Positions 44,249-52,884 of a DNA stretch of 64,000 nt are shown here, piece by piece. The DNA is from Hyphomonadaceae bacterium UBA5336 (GTDB lineage Bacteria > Pseudomonadota > Alphaproteobacteria > Caulobacterales > Hyphomonadaceae), in assembly GCA_002408125.1 (NCBI GenBank), contig DHQO01000004.1, forward strand, positions 56,137 to 120,136. The letters are read 5' to 3'. The position numbers and the translations under genes are program-made. The stretch's first letter is position 1, and each line of letters begins with the position of its first letter. Below the pieces are notes generated by a model. The model was not told where the DNA came from and did no database searches. It saw only the letters and a program-made list of their open reading frames with translations.

Positions 44249-45604
44249 CTACCAGTCGTCTCCGACCAGCAGTTCCACATCAGGCCGCGCGCCATAAAGC
44301 AAGTGATCGGCGAAGATGGCGGCGCCGTCGGCACGCTCGATCAGGGCGATGCCGCGCGTGCGGAAATGGGCGGCCAGCGCCGCATCCACCATGCCGCCAT
44401 TCCACGGGCCCCAGCAGAAGGCCTTCACGCTGGCCTCTGGGAGGTCTTCGGCAAGCTGGCGCGCGGCGCGGCCGAGCCAGGCATTGGCCATGGCATAATC
44501 GCTCTGGCCGGGGTTTCCGAACACGGCAGAGGCCGAGGAGAACAGGCCGACATGTTTCAGTGCGGCGTGGTCGAGGGCGGCGAGGAGACTGAGGAAGCCT
44601 TCCACTTTCGGCGCGAAGACGCGCTCGACCTCCTCGCGCGTCTTGGTCTCGGCGAGGCCATCGGCGAGCACGCCGGCGCCATGGACGAGCCCGGTGATGG
44701 CGCCATGCCGGCCTTGCGCCTCTGCCAACGTGGCGGCGACGGCCTCGGCATTGCCGAGATCTAGCTGGAGATACTCCGCCCGCGCACCGAGCGCTTCCAG
44801 CCCGGCCAGTGTGGCGCGGATCTCGCGGCCAGCCAGGGCTGCGCGTGCGAGGGCGTCCACCTCTTTCGGCTTGGGCTTTTCGCCTCGGGCCTTGGCATCA
44901 TTGATGAGCGAGAGGCGCAGGGTTTTCAGGTCATCGGTCTCGGCAATACTCTCAGGCCATGGCGAGACGGGTGAGCGGCCCGCCAGCAGGAACGTCCCGC
45001 CGCCGAGGCGCTCGGCCAGCGCCAGCACGCAATCGGAAGTCACACCCCGCGCTCCGCCCGAGACCAGCCAGACGCCCGGCGCATAAGGCTCTGCCCCCGA
45101 GAGCGCCGGGCGCTCGGCCTCGATCACCTGTTCCAGCGCCCCCTCGGGCGTCAGCACGGCATCGCCGAGGCCGCTTGCGAGCGCGCCGGCAAGGTCGAGT
45201 TTCGAGGCCGGGGCGGCAAGGCTCCAGCAGGCAATGTCCATATCCGGCCATTCCTGGCGCAGGGTCCGGGCAAGGCCTTGCAGGCCGGACTGGCGGGCGA
45301 GTGCGCCATATGCGCGCTCAAGCAGGCGAACCGGCCGCCCGGAGCTGCGCAGGTTGCGTACCGCGTCGAATGCGGCCCAGTGGCGCGCGGTCGGATCGGG
45401 GATTTTCAGCCCTTCGGTGACGAGGACGGGCGCGGATTTCCCGCTGCCCTGCCTTATGCCGGTTGCGGTGAGCGCCTTTTCAAGGTGACGCTCGGCCTGG
45501 GTGAGCTCGATCTTTGCCGGTGGCGTGCCTGTGCCAGCGCTCTCCACCGGCGCCCAGCCGACCGCGCGTACCGCGCAGGGCGTGCGAGGCTCAGTTTCAG
45601 GCAC
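44249..45604 (-). CDS. Ketoreductase (KR) segment of PUFA-type synthase
   Basis: A 451-aa frame with a structural N-terminal half and a catalytic NADPH-dependent KR: VSGGARGVTSD (about 181-191) is the nucleotide site and SDYAMANAW holds the catalytic Y370, as in the KR of PfaA. Translation from GTG 45604 would begin 41 nt after the ACP-gene stop, but no good Shine-Dalgarno is visible. The frame stays open upstream to a T7 run at the end of the ACP gene, so the KR may really be the C-terminal part of that protein, made by -1 frameshifting, or the result of a sequence error (see findings). Confidence 0.8.
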   Translation of the reverse strand: MPETEPRTPCAVRAVGWAPVESAGTGTPPAKIELTQAERHLEKALTATGIRQGSGKSAPVLVTEGLKIPDPTARHWAAFDAVRNLRSSGRPVRLLERAYGALARQSGLQGLARTLRQEWPDMDIACWSLAAPASKLDLAGALASGLGDAVLTPEGALEQVIEAERPALSGAEPYAPGVWLVSGGARGVTSDCVLALAERLGGGTFLLAGRSPVSPWPESIAETDDLKTLRLSLINDAKARGEKPKPKEVDALARAALAGREIRATLAGLEALGARAEYLQLDLGNAEAVAATLAEAQGRHGAITGLVHGAGVLADGLAETKTREEVERVFAPKVEGFLSLLAALDHAALKHVGLFSSASAVFGNPGQSDYAMANAWLGRAARQLAEDLPEASVKAFCWGPWNGGMVDAALAAHFRTRGIALIERADGAAIFADHLLYGARPDVELLVGDDW

Positions 45605-45658
45605 AGGCTCGGGACGAACCGGCGGTTCAGCCGCCGCCTCGCCCCTCAGGCAAAAAAA
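45584..45658 (-). promoter_or_regulatory. Candidate -1 frameshift site joining ACP and KR frames
   Basis: On the minus strand, GA-T-TTT-TTT-GCC-TGA ends the KS-MAT-ACP frame; the heptamer T TTT TTT (45658-45652) is a canonical slippery form. After a -1 slip the reading TGC CTG AGG GGC continues with no stop into the KR frame. Possible stimulators are the stem gcgaggc (45642-45636) with gcctcgc (45590-45584), 9 nt downstream, and an inner 6-bp hairpin cggcgg / ccgccg (45620-45636). Confidence 0.55.
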
Positions 45659-48600
45659 TCGGCGATGGCCCTGATGGTGCGCAGCTCGGCGAGGACTTCC
45701 GGGTCGACCTCCGGCAGGTGGGGATGGCGGTCCTTCAGGGCCGAGAGGATTTCCACCTGCTTGATGGAATCCACGCCCAGTTCGCCCTCAAGATCCATAT
45801 TCTCTTCGAGCATGTCTTCTGGATAGCCGGTCTTTTCCGCGATCAGCGCGCGCACGGTTTCCACGCTGACCTGCGTGCCGGTCGCGCCGTTGGCGCGATG
45901 TGTTCCGGCCGAGCCGTTGACATAGGCGGGCTTGGCGGCAGGGGTCTGCGCAGGAGCGGCAGCAGGCGCGCCGCCGAGCACGCCGCTTTCCTCGATCATA
46001 CCGGCAATGGCCGAGATGCTTCGCAGCTCGACCAGCTGTTCCGGGTCGATTTCCGGCAGGGCCGGCAGGTGCTCGCGCAGGGTGGAGAGGATTTCCACCT
46101 GCTTGATGGAATCCACCCCCAGCTCGCCTTCCAGGTCCATGCCGGCATCCAGCATGTCTTCGGGATAGCCGGTCTTCTCGGCAATGATGGAGCGCACCAG
46201 CGCGATGGCATCCATGGCCGGCGGCGCGGCAACTGGCGCCGGGATCGGAGCCGGGGCGGGTGCAGCTTGGACCGGAGCTGGCGCCACGGGAGCAGGTGCG
46301 GCTGCTGGCACAGGCACGGTGGGTTGCGGTGCCGGCGCGCTATAGGCCGGCGGCTGGGGCGCCGGGGCCGACATGGGCATGCTCGGATAGGATGGCGAGG
46401 CCGGCTGGGGCATTGGCTGGTATTGCGGGGCGGCGACAGGCTGGCCCGCCATGGGCACCCCGCCGAGCAGCTGACCGGCCGCCGACATGAAGGCGGTGTG
46501 CGCGCTGGTCAGCGCCTGGACATATTCGGCATGGCGCCGGGAGAGCTCCTCCAGCATGCGCTCGGTAGCGGCGCCGGCCTGGGGCATGGCGGGAGACGGC
46601 GCAGGCGGCGGAGTGAAGGGCGGCGGAGGCGGCTTTTGTGTCATGGAGCTATTCTGGCTTGGAATTGAGGGTTGTGCCGGCGCGGCGTTCTGCCGGGGCG
46701 GATTTGGACGCGCGCGACCGGCAGCGCCGGCGGCGGGTGGATAGGGTTTGCCGAGATTGGCGCCTGAAATCATTATAGCATGCTTTGGCGGCGCTGGCTT
46801 TTCCGGAGCGGGTGGCAGGTCTGCAAAAAGCGCCTGCAGGTTGAGCGCCACGCCCTCTGCGCACAGAGTGCCGACCGCGTGAAGGAACTGCGCCACGCCA
46901 TTGCGGCGCTTGTGGTCGAGCGGCACGGCGAGATGATCGCGGGTCCCGAGAGTATTGCTGACAAGCCCGCTCACCACACTGCCCGGGCCGAACTCCACGA
47001 AAATGCGCGCGCCGGCCTCGTACATGGCCTCGACCTCTTCACGAAAACGCACGGGGCTGGCGATCTGGCCGGCGAGCGCGGCGGGCAGCGTTTTGGCCGA
47101 TTTGGCATAGGGCGCGGCGGTGGCATTGGCATAGACCGGCAGTTTCGGCGCCTTGACCTTCTCGCCTTGGATCACCGCCTGGAAGGGCTCCACGGCGCTG
47201 GCGACGATTTCCGAATGGAAGGCCGTCGCGACCGGCAGGAAGCGCGCCTTCAGGCCGAGCTTTTTCGCCTCGGCCTCGGCCTTTTTCACGATATCGCTCG
47301 GCCCCGACAACACCACCTGGTCGGGCGCATTGTCATTGGCGAGGACGAGGCTCTTGCCGAGCTTTTTCAGGATTGGCGCCACGGTGGCCGCATCGGCCTG
47401 CAGGGCCAGCATGCTGCCCTCGCTGGTGCGCGCAGCCTCTGCCATCAGCGCGCCGCGCGCGGCTGAGAGCGTGAGGACGGCGTCTTCCTTCATCGCGCCG
47501 GCAGCATGCAGCGCCATCACCTCGCCGAAACTGTGCCCGCCGGTCATGCCGGGTTTGAGGCCGAGCTGGCCGGAGAGCTGAAGCTGGGCGAGCGCGACGG
47601 CGGCGATGGCCGGCTGGGCATGTTCCATGCGCGTGAGCCGGTCGGTGGCCTGGCTGAACTCGACCTGGTCGAAGGCGGCTGGCGGGAAGCTGAGGCGATC
47701 AAGGCGCAGCGGGCCGACGCGCGCATGGCTCGCAGCCCTGTCCCAGGCGGCGCGGGCGGCGGGGAAGCCCATGGCGAGATCGGCGCCCATGCCGACATAC
47801 TGGCTGCCTTGGCCGGCGAACATGAAGGCGACCTCGCCCTCGCGCGGCTTGCCCATGGCGGCATGGCAGCCGGGCTTGAACGGGCCGGAAAGCGCGCCCT
47901 TCTTCAGGCGTGCGGCCATGTCGGCGGCCTTGGCAGCGAAGTCTTCCGGGCTTTCGGCCGTGATGGAGACGCGCACCTTGTCACCGGCTTTGAAGGCGGC
48001 GTGGCTGGTGCTGGCCGCGAGCGGCATACCCGCCTCTGTCAGGCCAGACGCAGCGGCCTCCATGGCAGCGGCCACCGCGCCGGCATCCTTCCCGGAGAAG
48101 ACGAAGAGTTCCGCCGGTAGGGTGCGGTACGGTTTAACCGCCCGCTTGCCGGTATATTCCTCCAGCGTGACATGGAAATTGCTGCCGCCGAAGCCGAACG
48201 AGCTGACCGAGGCGCGGCGCGGGCGGTCTTCCGGCGCAATCCACGGACGCGGCTCGGTGTTGAGATAGAAGGCCTTGCTGTCACGGACGGCCTCTGCAGG
48301 CTCTTCCACCTTGATCGTGGCTGGCAGGACTTTTCGCGAGAGCGCCTGCACCGCCTTGATCAGGCTGGCTGCGCCAGCGGAGGCCTTGGTATGACCGATC
48401 TGGGATTTCACCGATCCGAGCGCGCACCATGGCGCGTCCGATGCAACCTCGCCGAACACCTGGTGCAGGCCATCCAGCTCGGCCTTGTCGCCGGCCTTGG
48501 TGCCGGTGCCGTGGGCCTCGACAAGGTCGACCGTCTCCGGGCCATAGTCGGCCTGCGCATAGGCGCGGGTGAGGGCGCGGGCCTGGCCGCCGGCGCGCGG

Positions 48601-49557
48601 GCTGTAGATGGCGGTGCCCGCGCCATCGGACGCCCCGCCAAGGCCGCGGATCACCGCATGGATCGTGTTGCCGTCGCGTTCGGCATCCTCCAGCCGGCGC
48701 AGGGCGAGGATGCCCACCGCCTCGCCCAGCATGGTGCCGTCGGCCTCGGTGGAAAACGGCCGGCAATCCCCGGTCGGCGACAGGGCCGGCGTCTTGGAGA
48801 AGCACATATACATCAGGATGTCGTTGAGCGCATCGACACCGCCGGCCAGAACCATGTCGCTATCGCCGGCGCGCAGCTCGTGCAGGGCGATCTGCAGCGC
48901 GGCGAGCGAGGAGGCGCAGGCCGCGTCGGTGACGTAATTCGAGCCGCCGAGATCGAGCCGGTTGGCGATCCGCCCGGCGACGACATTGCCGAGGAGGCCC
49001 GGGAAGGTCGCTTCCTGCCACTGCGCATAGTGACCTTCCATGCGCGCGGCCACGTCCTGCACTTCGCTCTCGGGCAGGCCCGCCTCGCGCAGGGCGTTGA
49101 CCCAGACCGGGCGCTGCAGCCGGCCGGCCATATGCGCGGTCAGTTCGGTGGCGGAGGCGACGCCGAGCACGACGCTGGTGCGGGTCTTGTCGATTTTTCC
49201 CGCGCTGTCGCGCTCGATGTCTTCAAGCGCCATTTTCGCAGCCACCAAGGCGAGCAGCTGGGCGCTGTCAGTGGCCTCCATGGCCTTGGGAGAAATGCCG
49301 AAGGCGAGCGGGTCGAACGCCACCGGGGAGAGAAAGCCGCCGCGCTTGCCATAGGTGCGGTCCGGCGCGCGCATGTCGGGGTCGTAATAGTCCTCGATCA
49401 GCCAGTGGCTGGGCGGTACGGGCGTGAGCAGGTCGCGGCCTTCGAAAAGGTCGCGCCAGAAGCCCGTGATGTCGCCGCGTCCGGGGAAAATTCCGCCGAG
49501 GCCGACAATGGCAATGGGGGCTGCGCCGGCGGCACTCACCGGCCCTGCCCCGACCAT
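45646..49557 (-). CDS. PUFA-synthase-like PfaA-type protein: KS-MAT-ACP-ACP
   Basis: A 1303-aa protein. A ketosynthase (about 13-460) has the active-site C214 in DAACASS, with EAHGTGT and SQIGHTKASAG. A malonyl-CoA acyltransferase (about 575-880) has S676 in GGHSFGE. A long Pro/Ala-rich linker precedes two ACP domains with the phosphopantetheine serines S1150 and S1264, both in LGVDSIKQVEIL. The domain order is that of PfaA up to the ACPs; classical PfaA carries five or more ACPs and a fused KR and DH-like end. The first 22 bases overlap the PfaD-type gene. The protein should load and extend the acyl chain. Confidence 0.9.
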   Translation of the reverse strand: MVGAGPVSAAGAAPIAIVGLGGIFPGRGDITGFWRDLFEGRDLLTPVPPSHWLIEDYYDPDMRAPDRTYGKRGGFLSPVAFDPLAFGISPKAMEATDSAQLLALVAAKMALEDIERDSAGKIDKTRTSVVLGVASATELTAHMAGRLQRPVWVNALREAGLPESEVQDVAARMEGHYAQWQEATFPGLLGNVVAGRIANRLDLGGSNYVTDAACASSLAALQIALHELRAGDSDMVLAGGVDALNDILMYMCFSKTPALSPTGDCRPFSTEADGTMLGEAVGILALRRLEDAERDGNTIHAVIRGLGGASDGAGTAIYSPRAGGQARALTRAYAQADYGPETVDLVEAHGTGTKAGDKAELDGLHQVFGEVASDAPWCALGSVKSQIGHTKASAGAASLIKAVQALSRKVLPATIKVEEPAEAVRDSKAFYLNTEPRPWIAPEDRPRRASVSSFGFGGSNFHVTLEEYTGKRAVKPYRTLPAELFVFSGKDAGAVAAAMEAAASGLTEAGMPLAASTSHAAFKAGDKVRVSITAESPEDFAAKAADMAARLKKGALSGPFKPGCHAAMGKPREGEVAFMFAGQGSQYVGMGADLAMGFPAARAAWDRAASHARVGPLRLDRLSFPPAAFDQVEFSQATDRLTRMEHAQPAIAAVALAQLQLSGQLGLKPGMTGGHSFGEVMALHAAGAMKEDAVLTLSAARGALMAEAARTSEGSMLALQADAATVAPILKKLGKSLVLANDNAPDQVVLSGPSDIVKKAEAEAKKLGLKARFLPVATAFHSEIVASAVEPFQAVIQGEKVKAPKLPVYANATAAPYAKSAKTLPAALAGQIASPVRFREEVEAMYEAGARIFVEFGPGSVVSGLVSNTLGTRDHLAVPLDHKRRNGVAQFLHAVGTLCAEGVALNLQALFADLPPAPEKPAPPKHAIMISGANLGKPYPPAAGAAGRARPNPPRQNAAPAQPSIPSQNSSMTQKPPPPPFTPPPAPSPAMPQAGAATERMLEELSRRHAEYVQALTSAHTAFMSAAGQLLGGVPMAGQPVAAPQYQPMPQPASPSYPSMPMSAPAPQPPAYSAPAPQPTVPVPAAAPAPVAPAPVQAAPAPAPIPAPVAAPPAMDAIALVRSIIAEKTGYPEDMLDAGMDLEGELGVDSIKQVEILSTLREHLPALPEIDPEQLVELRSISAIAGMIEESGVLGGAPAAAPAQTPAAKPAYVNGSAGTHRANGATGTQVSVETVRALIAEKTGYPEDMLEENMDLEGELGVDSIKQVEILSALKDRHPHLPEVDPEVLAELRTIRAIADFFA
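45743..46150 (-). repeat. Tandem ACP-domain duplication in DNA
   Basis: Two copies 342 bp apart (serine codons at 46110-46108 and 45768-45766) encode nearly the same ACP. The DNA around the serine (ttgatggaatccacgccc / ttgatggaatccaccccc) is almost identical, so the duplication is recent or under conversion. Confidence 0.8.
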
Positions 49558-51050
49558 GAGAACTGTAATGGCCTATACGAAAAAGCTGTTGCCGGCATTG
49601 GTATCCCACACGCCCGAAGTTGTGCGGCCCGGCTTAGGCGGGCAGCGCCTTCCATCAGGTTGAGAGCGATCTGTCGAATTGATCTATTTTCCACCGGTTC
49701 GAGAAAGCTTCCGGCAACCCATTCATTGAACGCGCCCTGGGCCGGTCCGCACCAGATCTGATAGTCCGATTTTCGCGCCAGATCGCCCTCACGCGCCCAT
49801 TGCGCGCCCATGAAGAGATAGCGCCGCGCGACCAGCGCCAGGCGCTTGTTGCCATCGGTTTCGGCGCGTTCGGCCTCGCGCGGATTGGTCTTCTCGATAA
49901 AGGCGCGGGTTTTGTCCCAGGCGGCGCTGAAAGGCTCGCCCAGCACGTCTTCCAGCCAGGCGCGGTCCTTCTCGCTCATGGTCTCGAAGGAGAGGCCTTC
50001 ACGGTAGTGGGCGTGGAGTTTCTTTCCGCGCATGGCGAACAGCGTACCACGCTTGAGTACCTGGACTTCAACCCCCTGCTCGAACATGTCCGCAGCCGGC
50101 GCCATGGCGACATCGGCGGGGCTGGCCTTGGCGAGCATTTCCCGCGCCGGCAGGGAAAGGCCTGATTCCACGCAGGCCTGATTGATCGACCCGGTGAGCA
50201 CATAGGCTGCGCCCATCGCAAAAGCCGCCGCCACCCCGTGCGGTGTGGCAATGCCGCCGCCAAGGCCGATGCGGATCAGCTCGGGGGAAAGATCGTGGCG
50301 CGCGCAGACCCGGTCGCGGGCTTCGCTGAGCGAGGCAAAGAGCGGGGCGGCTGCGCGCCGGTCGGTATGCCCGCCGCTATCTGCTTCGGCCGTGATGTCG
50401 GCGGCCACGGGCGCGCGGGCGGCGAGATCGGCCTGCTCGGGCGTGATCGCGCCGCTCTCGACAAGCTCGCGCAGCATCTTTTCCGGCGCCGGGGCCATGA
50501 ACTGTTCGGCGACTTCCGCGCGCGAGACCTTGGCGAAGACATGGGTCGAGCGGGCGATCTCTCCATCAGGGCCACGCGAAAGACCCAGGGCGGAATAACG
50601 CACGATATCTGCCGACAGGCGCATATAGGCCGAGGCGGAGACCCGCGCGACGCCGGTCTCCAGGAAGAGATCGACGGTCGCGGCTTCCTGGCCGGGATGC
50701 TGGGGCGAGTAGATGAGATTGGCGCCCCATCCGATCTGGGCCGGCGACAGCTCGGCCTGGATCTTCGCGATGCCGGCGCGGATTTCGTCGAGGCCGAGCC
50801 CGGCGCTGCCGTAAAAGCCCATGCAGCCGGCATTCACCGCCGCCACCACCATGCGCGGCGTGGCAATGCCGCGGGCCATCTCACCAACCACATAATTGAA
50901 GCGCACAGCGTGCAGGCGCCGAAACTCCGGGTCGCCCAGCCATTCAGGATACAGCGGGGGAAACTGAATGGTTCCCTCACCGGCCATGCCCGCTGGAAGC
51001 GCAAATTCTTTGCGCGGCTCCAGCATCTCGATCTCGAGCTTCAAGCTCAT
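49536..51050 (-). CDS. PfaD-type enoyl reductase (FMN-dependent nitronate-monooxygenase fold)
   Basis: A 504-aa TIM-barrel flavoprotein of the PfaD/trans-AT ER group. The hallmark ADSGGHTDRR is at residues 223-232 and an RIGLGGGIATPHGVAAAFAMGAAYV loop follows. PfaD supplies the enoyl reductase step of PUFA synthases. The start at 51050 has AAGGAAA 8 nt upstream. It is the first gene of the four-frame minus-strand operon and overlaps the KS gene by 22 nt. The expected PfaD length is about 540 aa, so the protein looks complete. Confidence 0.93.
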   Translation of the reverse strand: MSLKLEIEMLEPRKEFALPAGMAGEGTIQFPPLYPEWLGDPEFRRLHAVRFNYVVGEMARGIATPRMVVAAVNAGCMGFYGSAGLGLDEIRAGIAKIQAELSPAQIGWGANLIYSPQHPGQEAATVDLFLETGVARVSASAYMRLSADIVRYSALGLSRGPDGEIARSTHVFAKVSRAEVAEQFMAPAPEKMLRELVESGAITPEQADLAARAPVAADITAEADSGGHTDRRAAAPLFASLSEARDRVCARHDLSPELIRIGLGGGIATPHGVAAAFAMGAAYVLTGSINQACVESGLSLPAREMLAKASPADVAMAPAADMFEQGVEVQVLKRGTLFAMRGKKLHAHYREGLSFETMSEKDRAWLEDVLGEPFSAAWDKTRAFIEKTNPREAERAETDGNKRLALVARRYLFMGAQWAREGDLARKSDYQIWCGPAQGAFNEWVAGSFLEPVENRSIRQIALNLMEGAARLSRAAQLRACGIPMPATAFSYRPLQFSWSGQGR

Positions 51051-51271
51051 CGATGCCGTTTCCTTTCCAATCTACGTTCGGAAAAGAGACTGCTTTTGCA
51101 TCTTCTACAAGCCAATTGCTGTCGCAGGCGGGTCGATTTCCGGAGAATGCCGCAAAACATGTCGCCTGAGAGGATATGCCTGCGTGTGGTAGCGTTACCC
51201 TGTAATAAATATTCCAGGCAGGGCTTTTCCCGATACGGTGCCCAAGCACCGTGGAAAGGTGGGTTTGCTCC

Positions 51272-52336
51272 CTATTCCACGCCGGCCAGGGACGTTGTAG
51301 GGCGCAGGCGGTCGGTCAGGCTGCCGACCTCAGGCGTGATGTAGTCGCGAATCACTGCGCGCGCTTCTTCGCCGGCCGCTTCGGCGCTCTTCGTGCCGTC
51401 GGCAACCTCCCAGGCGAGGTTCAGAAGCGGCATATACATGTCTTCGGTCTCGCCCTGGAGGGTGATCGCAAACTCAGGATGCTCGGCTGCGATAGCGGCC
51501 CATTCCTCGCGCACCACGGCCCAGTAGCTGGCAGTAGCCTCCCAGTAGTCGGTAGCCACGGCGACGTCGAAATCGCTGTCGGCGGCATAGGTATTCACGC
51601 CGATCTCGCGCACCAGGGCCTGCGGGGCACCGGTCAGCACCAGTTTCAGATTGTCCTGTTCATGGGTCCAGCCGGCCGGTGTGATCACATGGCGGTTCAC
51701 CGCGTCCATCGCGTGATAATCCTCGCGCGTGGTCATGTCGCGGCGCGGTAGCGGGCGCCATTCACGCGGCGGCGTCCAGGCGGCGATGCCATCCTCGAAG
51801 GACCAGGCCCCGACCGCACCATAGCGCGGGGAATCATCGACCTGGTAGACCGTCTGGGACCATTTGCCCGCCGCCTCCTCGGGCGAAACCTCGCGGGTCT
51901 CCCAGGCATTGCCGCCGATGAAGACCAGCACGCTGGCCGGCTCATACTGCCAGTCCTGGCGCCAGTGCTTGATCGGGAACTTCTCGTCTCCGCCGACCAC
52001 CAGGATGTGCTGGAGGCTGATGAAATCGCCGGTATCCTCGATCACGCGGACCACTTCATGACCGCCTGAAAGCTTCGGTGGGGCCAGCTCATAGCCGTCC
52101 ACATAGGAGACGGTTTCAGTGAAATCGAAGGTCACCCTGTAGTCCCCGGCCATGGCGAGGATGGCCTGGCGCTCCTGCTCGAACCTGGCGGTTTCGGATT
52201 CGGAGACGCTGGTTTCGGCTGGGGCCGCGGCGGTCTCTGCCAAGGGTGTAGCAGGGGCGGTGGCGACGCAAGCTGCCAGCAGGGCGGTCGCGCTACAAAT
52301 GGCCAGCGCGGAAGCGGTGCGGTGAATATGGAACAT
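51272..52336 (-). CDS. DUF6607-like lipoprotein
   Basis: A 354-aa protein with signal and lipobox LLAAC (C23). The mature region starts FEQERQAILAMAGDYRVTFDF and contains GDFISLQHILVVGGDEKFPIKHWRQDWQYEP, which I recall as the DUF6607 family; its role is unknown. It is divergent from an 81-aa truncated receptor-like gene, with two Fur-box-like motifs between, so an iron-linked role is inferred. No partner lies downstream except the synthase operon, 221 bp further. Confidence 0.75.
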   Translation of the reverse strand: MFHIHRTASALAICSATALLAACVATAPATPLAETAAAPAETSVSESETARFEQERQAILAMAGDYRVTFDFTETVSYVDGYELAPPKLSGGHEVVRVIEDTGDFISLQHILVVGGDEKFPIKHWRQDWQYEPASVLVFIGGNAWETREVSPEEAAGKWSQTVYQVDDSPRYGAVGAWSFEDGIAAWTPPREWRPLPRRDMTTREDYHAMDAVNRHVITPAGWTHEQDNLKLVLTGAPQALVREIGVNTYAADSDFDVAVATDYWEATASYWAVVREEWAAIAAEHPEFAITLQGETEDMYMPLLNLAWEVADGTKSAEAAGEEARAVIRDYITPEVGSLTDRLRPTTSLAGVE

Positions 52337-52393
52337 GGATATCCCCTCGATCAGATAATGTGGCGGTCTCTCAGCAATATTTCTTACCGGTAG

Positions 52394-52410
52394 TGAGAAT
52401 CACTTGCAAT
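52394..52410. promoter_or_regulatory. Fur-box-like motif, copy 1
   Basis: TGAGAATCACTTGCAAT. Resembles the alphaproteobacterial Fur/Mur box (reverse complement: ATTGCAA-N3-ATTCTCA), 58 nt from the DUF6607-like start. Confidence 0.5.
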
Positions 52411-52437
52411 CTCAAAGCACGCTTGGCAGAAACAATC

Positions 52438-52454
52438 TGAGAATGAGTTGCAAT
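52438..52454. promoter_or_regulatory. Fur-box-like motif, copy 2
   Basis: TGAGAATGAGTTGCAAT. It shares TGAGAAT-N3-TTGCAAT with copy 1; start-to-start spacing is 44 nt, close to four helical turns, so cooperative binding is possible. Confidence 0.5.
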
Positions 52455-52471
52455 AACATTTAGGGGTTCTC

Positions 52472-52717
52472 ATGAGTTTTCGTACCGCCTGTTCGAGGCC
52501 CGGCACACCTGCGCGTATCCTGATGGCCTGCTCCACCCTTGCGCTGGTGGCCGGGCCGGCCTTCGCCGAGGATGCGCCGGGCGCCCAGGAAGAAGAACAG
52601 CGCGAGGAAACGGTTACGGATAATGTCTTCGAGGAAGAATATGAGCGCGTCTTCGAGGGCGTTTACGAGCCCGGTCGCAACTTCAAGATCGCAGCTTCCT
52701 ACCAATTCGGCGGGTAA
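52472..52717 (+). pseudogene. Internally deleted TonB-dependent-receptor remnant (81 aa)
   Basis: An intact 81-aa frame: N-terminal signal peptide (ILMACSTLALVAGPAFA), a stretch AQEEEQREETVTD resembling the start of a receptor with a TonB-box-like ETVT, then VFEGVYEPGRNFKIAASYQF, which looks like the last beta strand of an outer-membrane receptor (terminal aromatic F). A full receptor is 650-900 aa, so about 90% would be missing. The upstream Fur-like motifs and a 12-bp-stem terminator remain. The alternative is a genuine small periplasmic protein. No plug or barrel motif is left. Confidence 0.5.
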
Positions 52718-52736
52718 CTCCTCCCTCCGCCGGACT

Positions 52737-52779
52737 GAGGCGTGGCGCTGTTGGAGACCGGCGCCACGCCTCTTTTTTT
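52737..52779 (+). terminator. Rho-independent terminator after the receptor-like remnant
   Basis: A 12-bp stem gaggcgtggcgc / gcgccacgcctc with a 12-nt loop and a run of eight T. Confidence 0.9.
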
Positions 52780-52884
52780 ATCTGTCTCCGTATCCGCGCT
52801 TTGCGCGTCACATGAGACGCGCTCAGGGCTGGGGCCACACAAGCTGGATCGGAAGGTTTAAGCCGAGCCTGTCAACACCGCCCT

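Noticed and set aside
51188..51199. GGTA-n4-TACC palindrome upstream of the synthase operon
   Set aside because: Too short and common to support an operator call.
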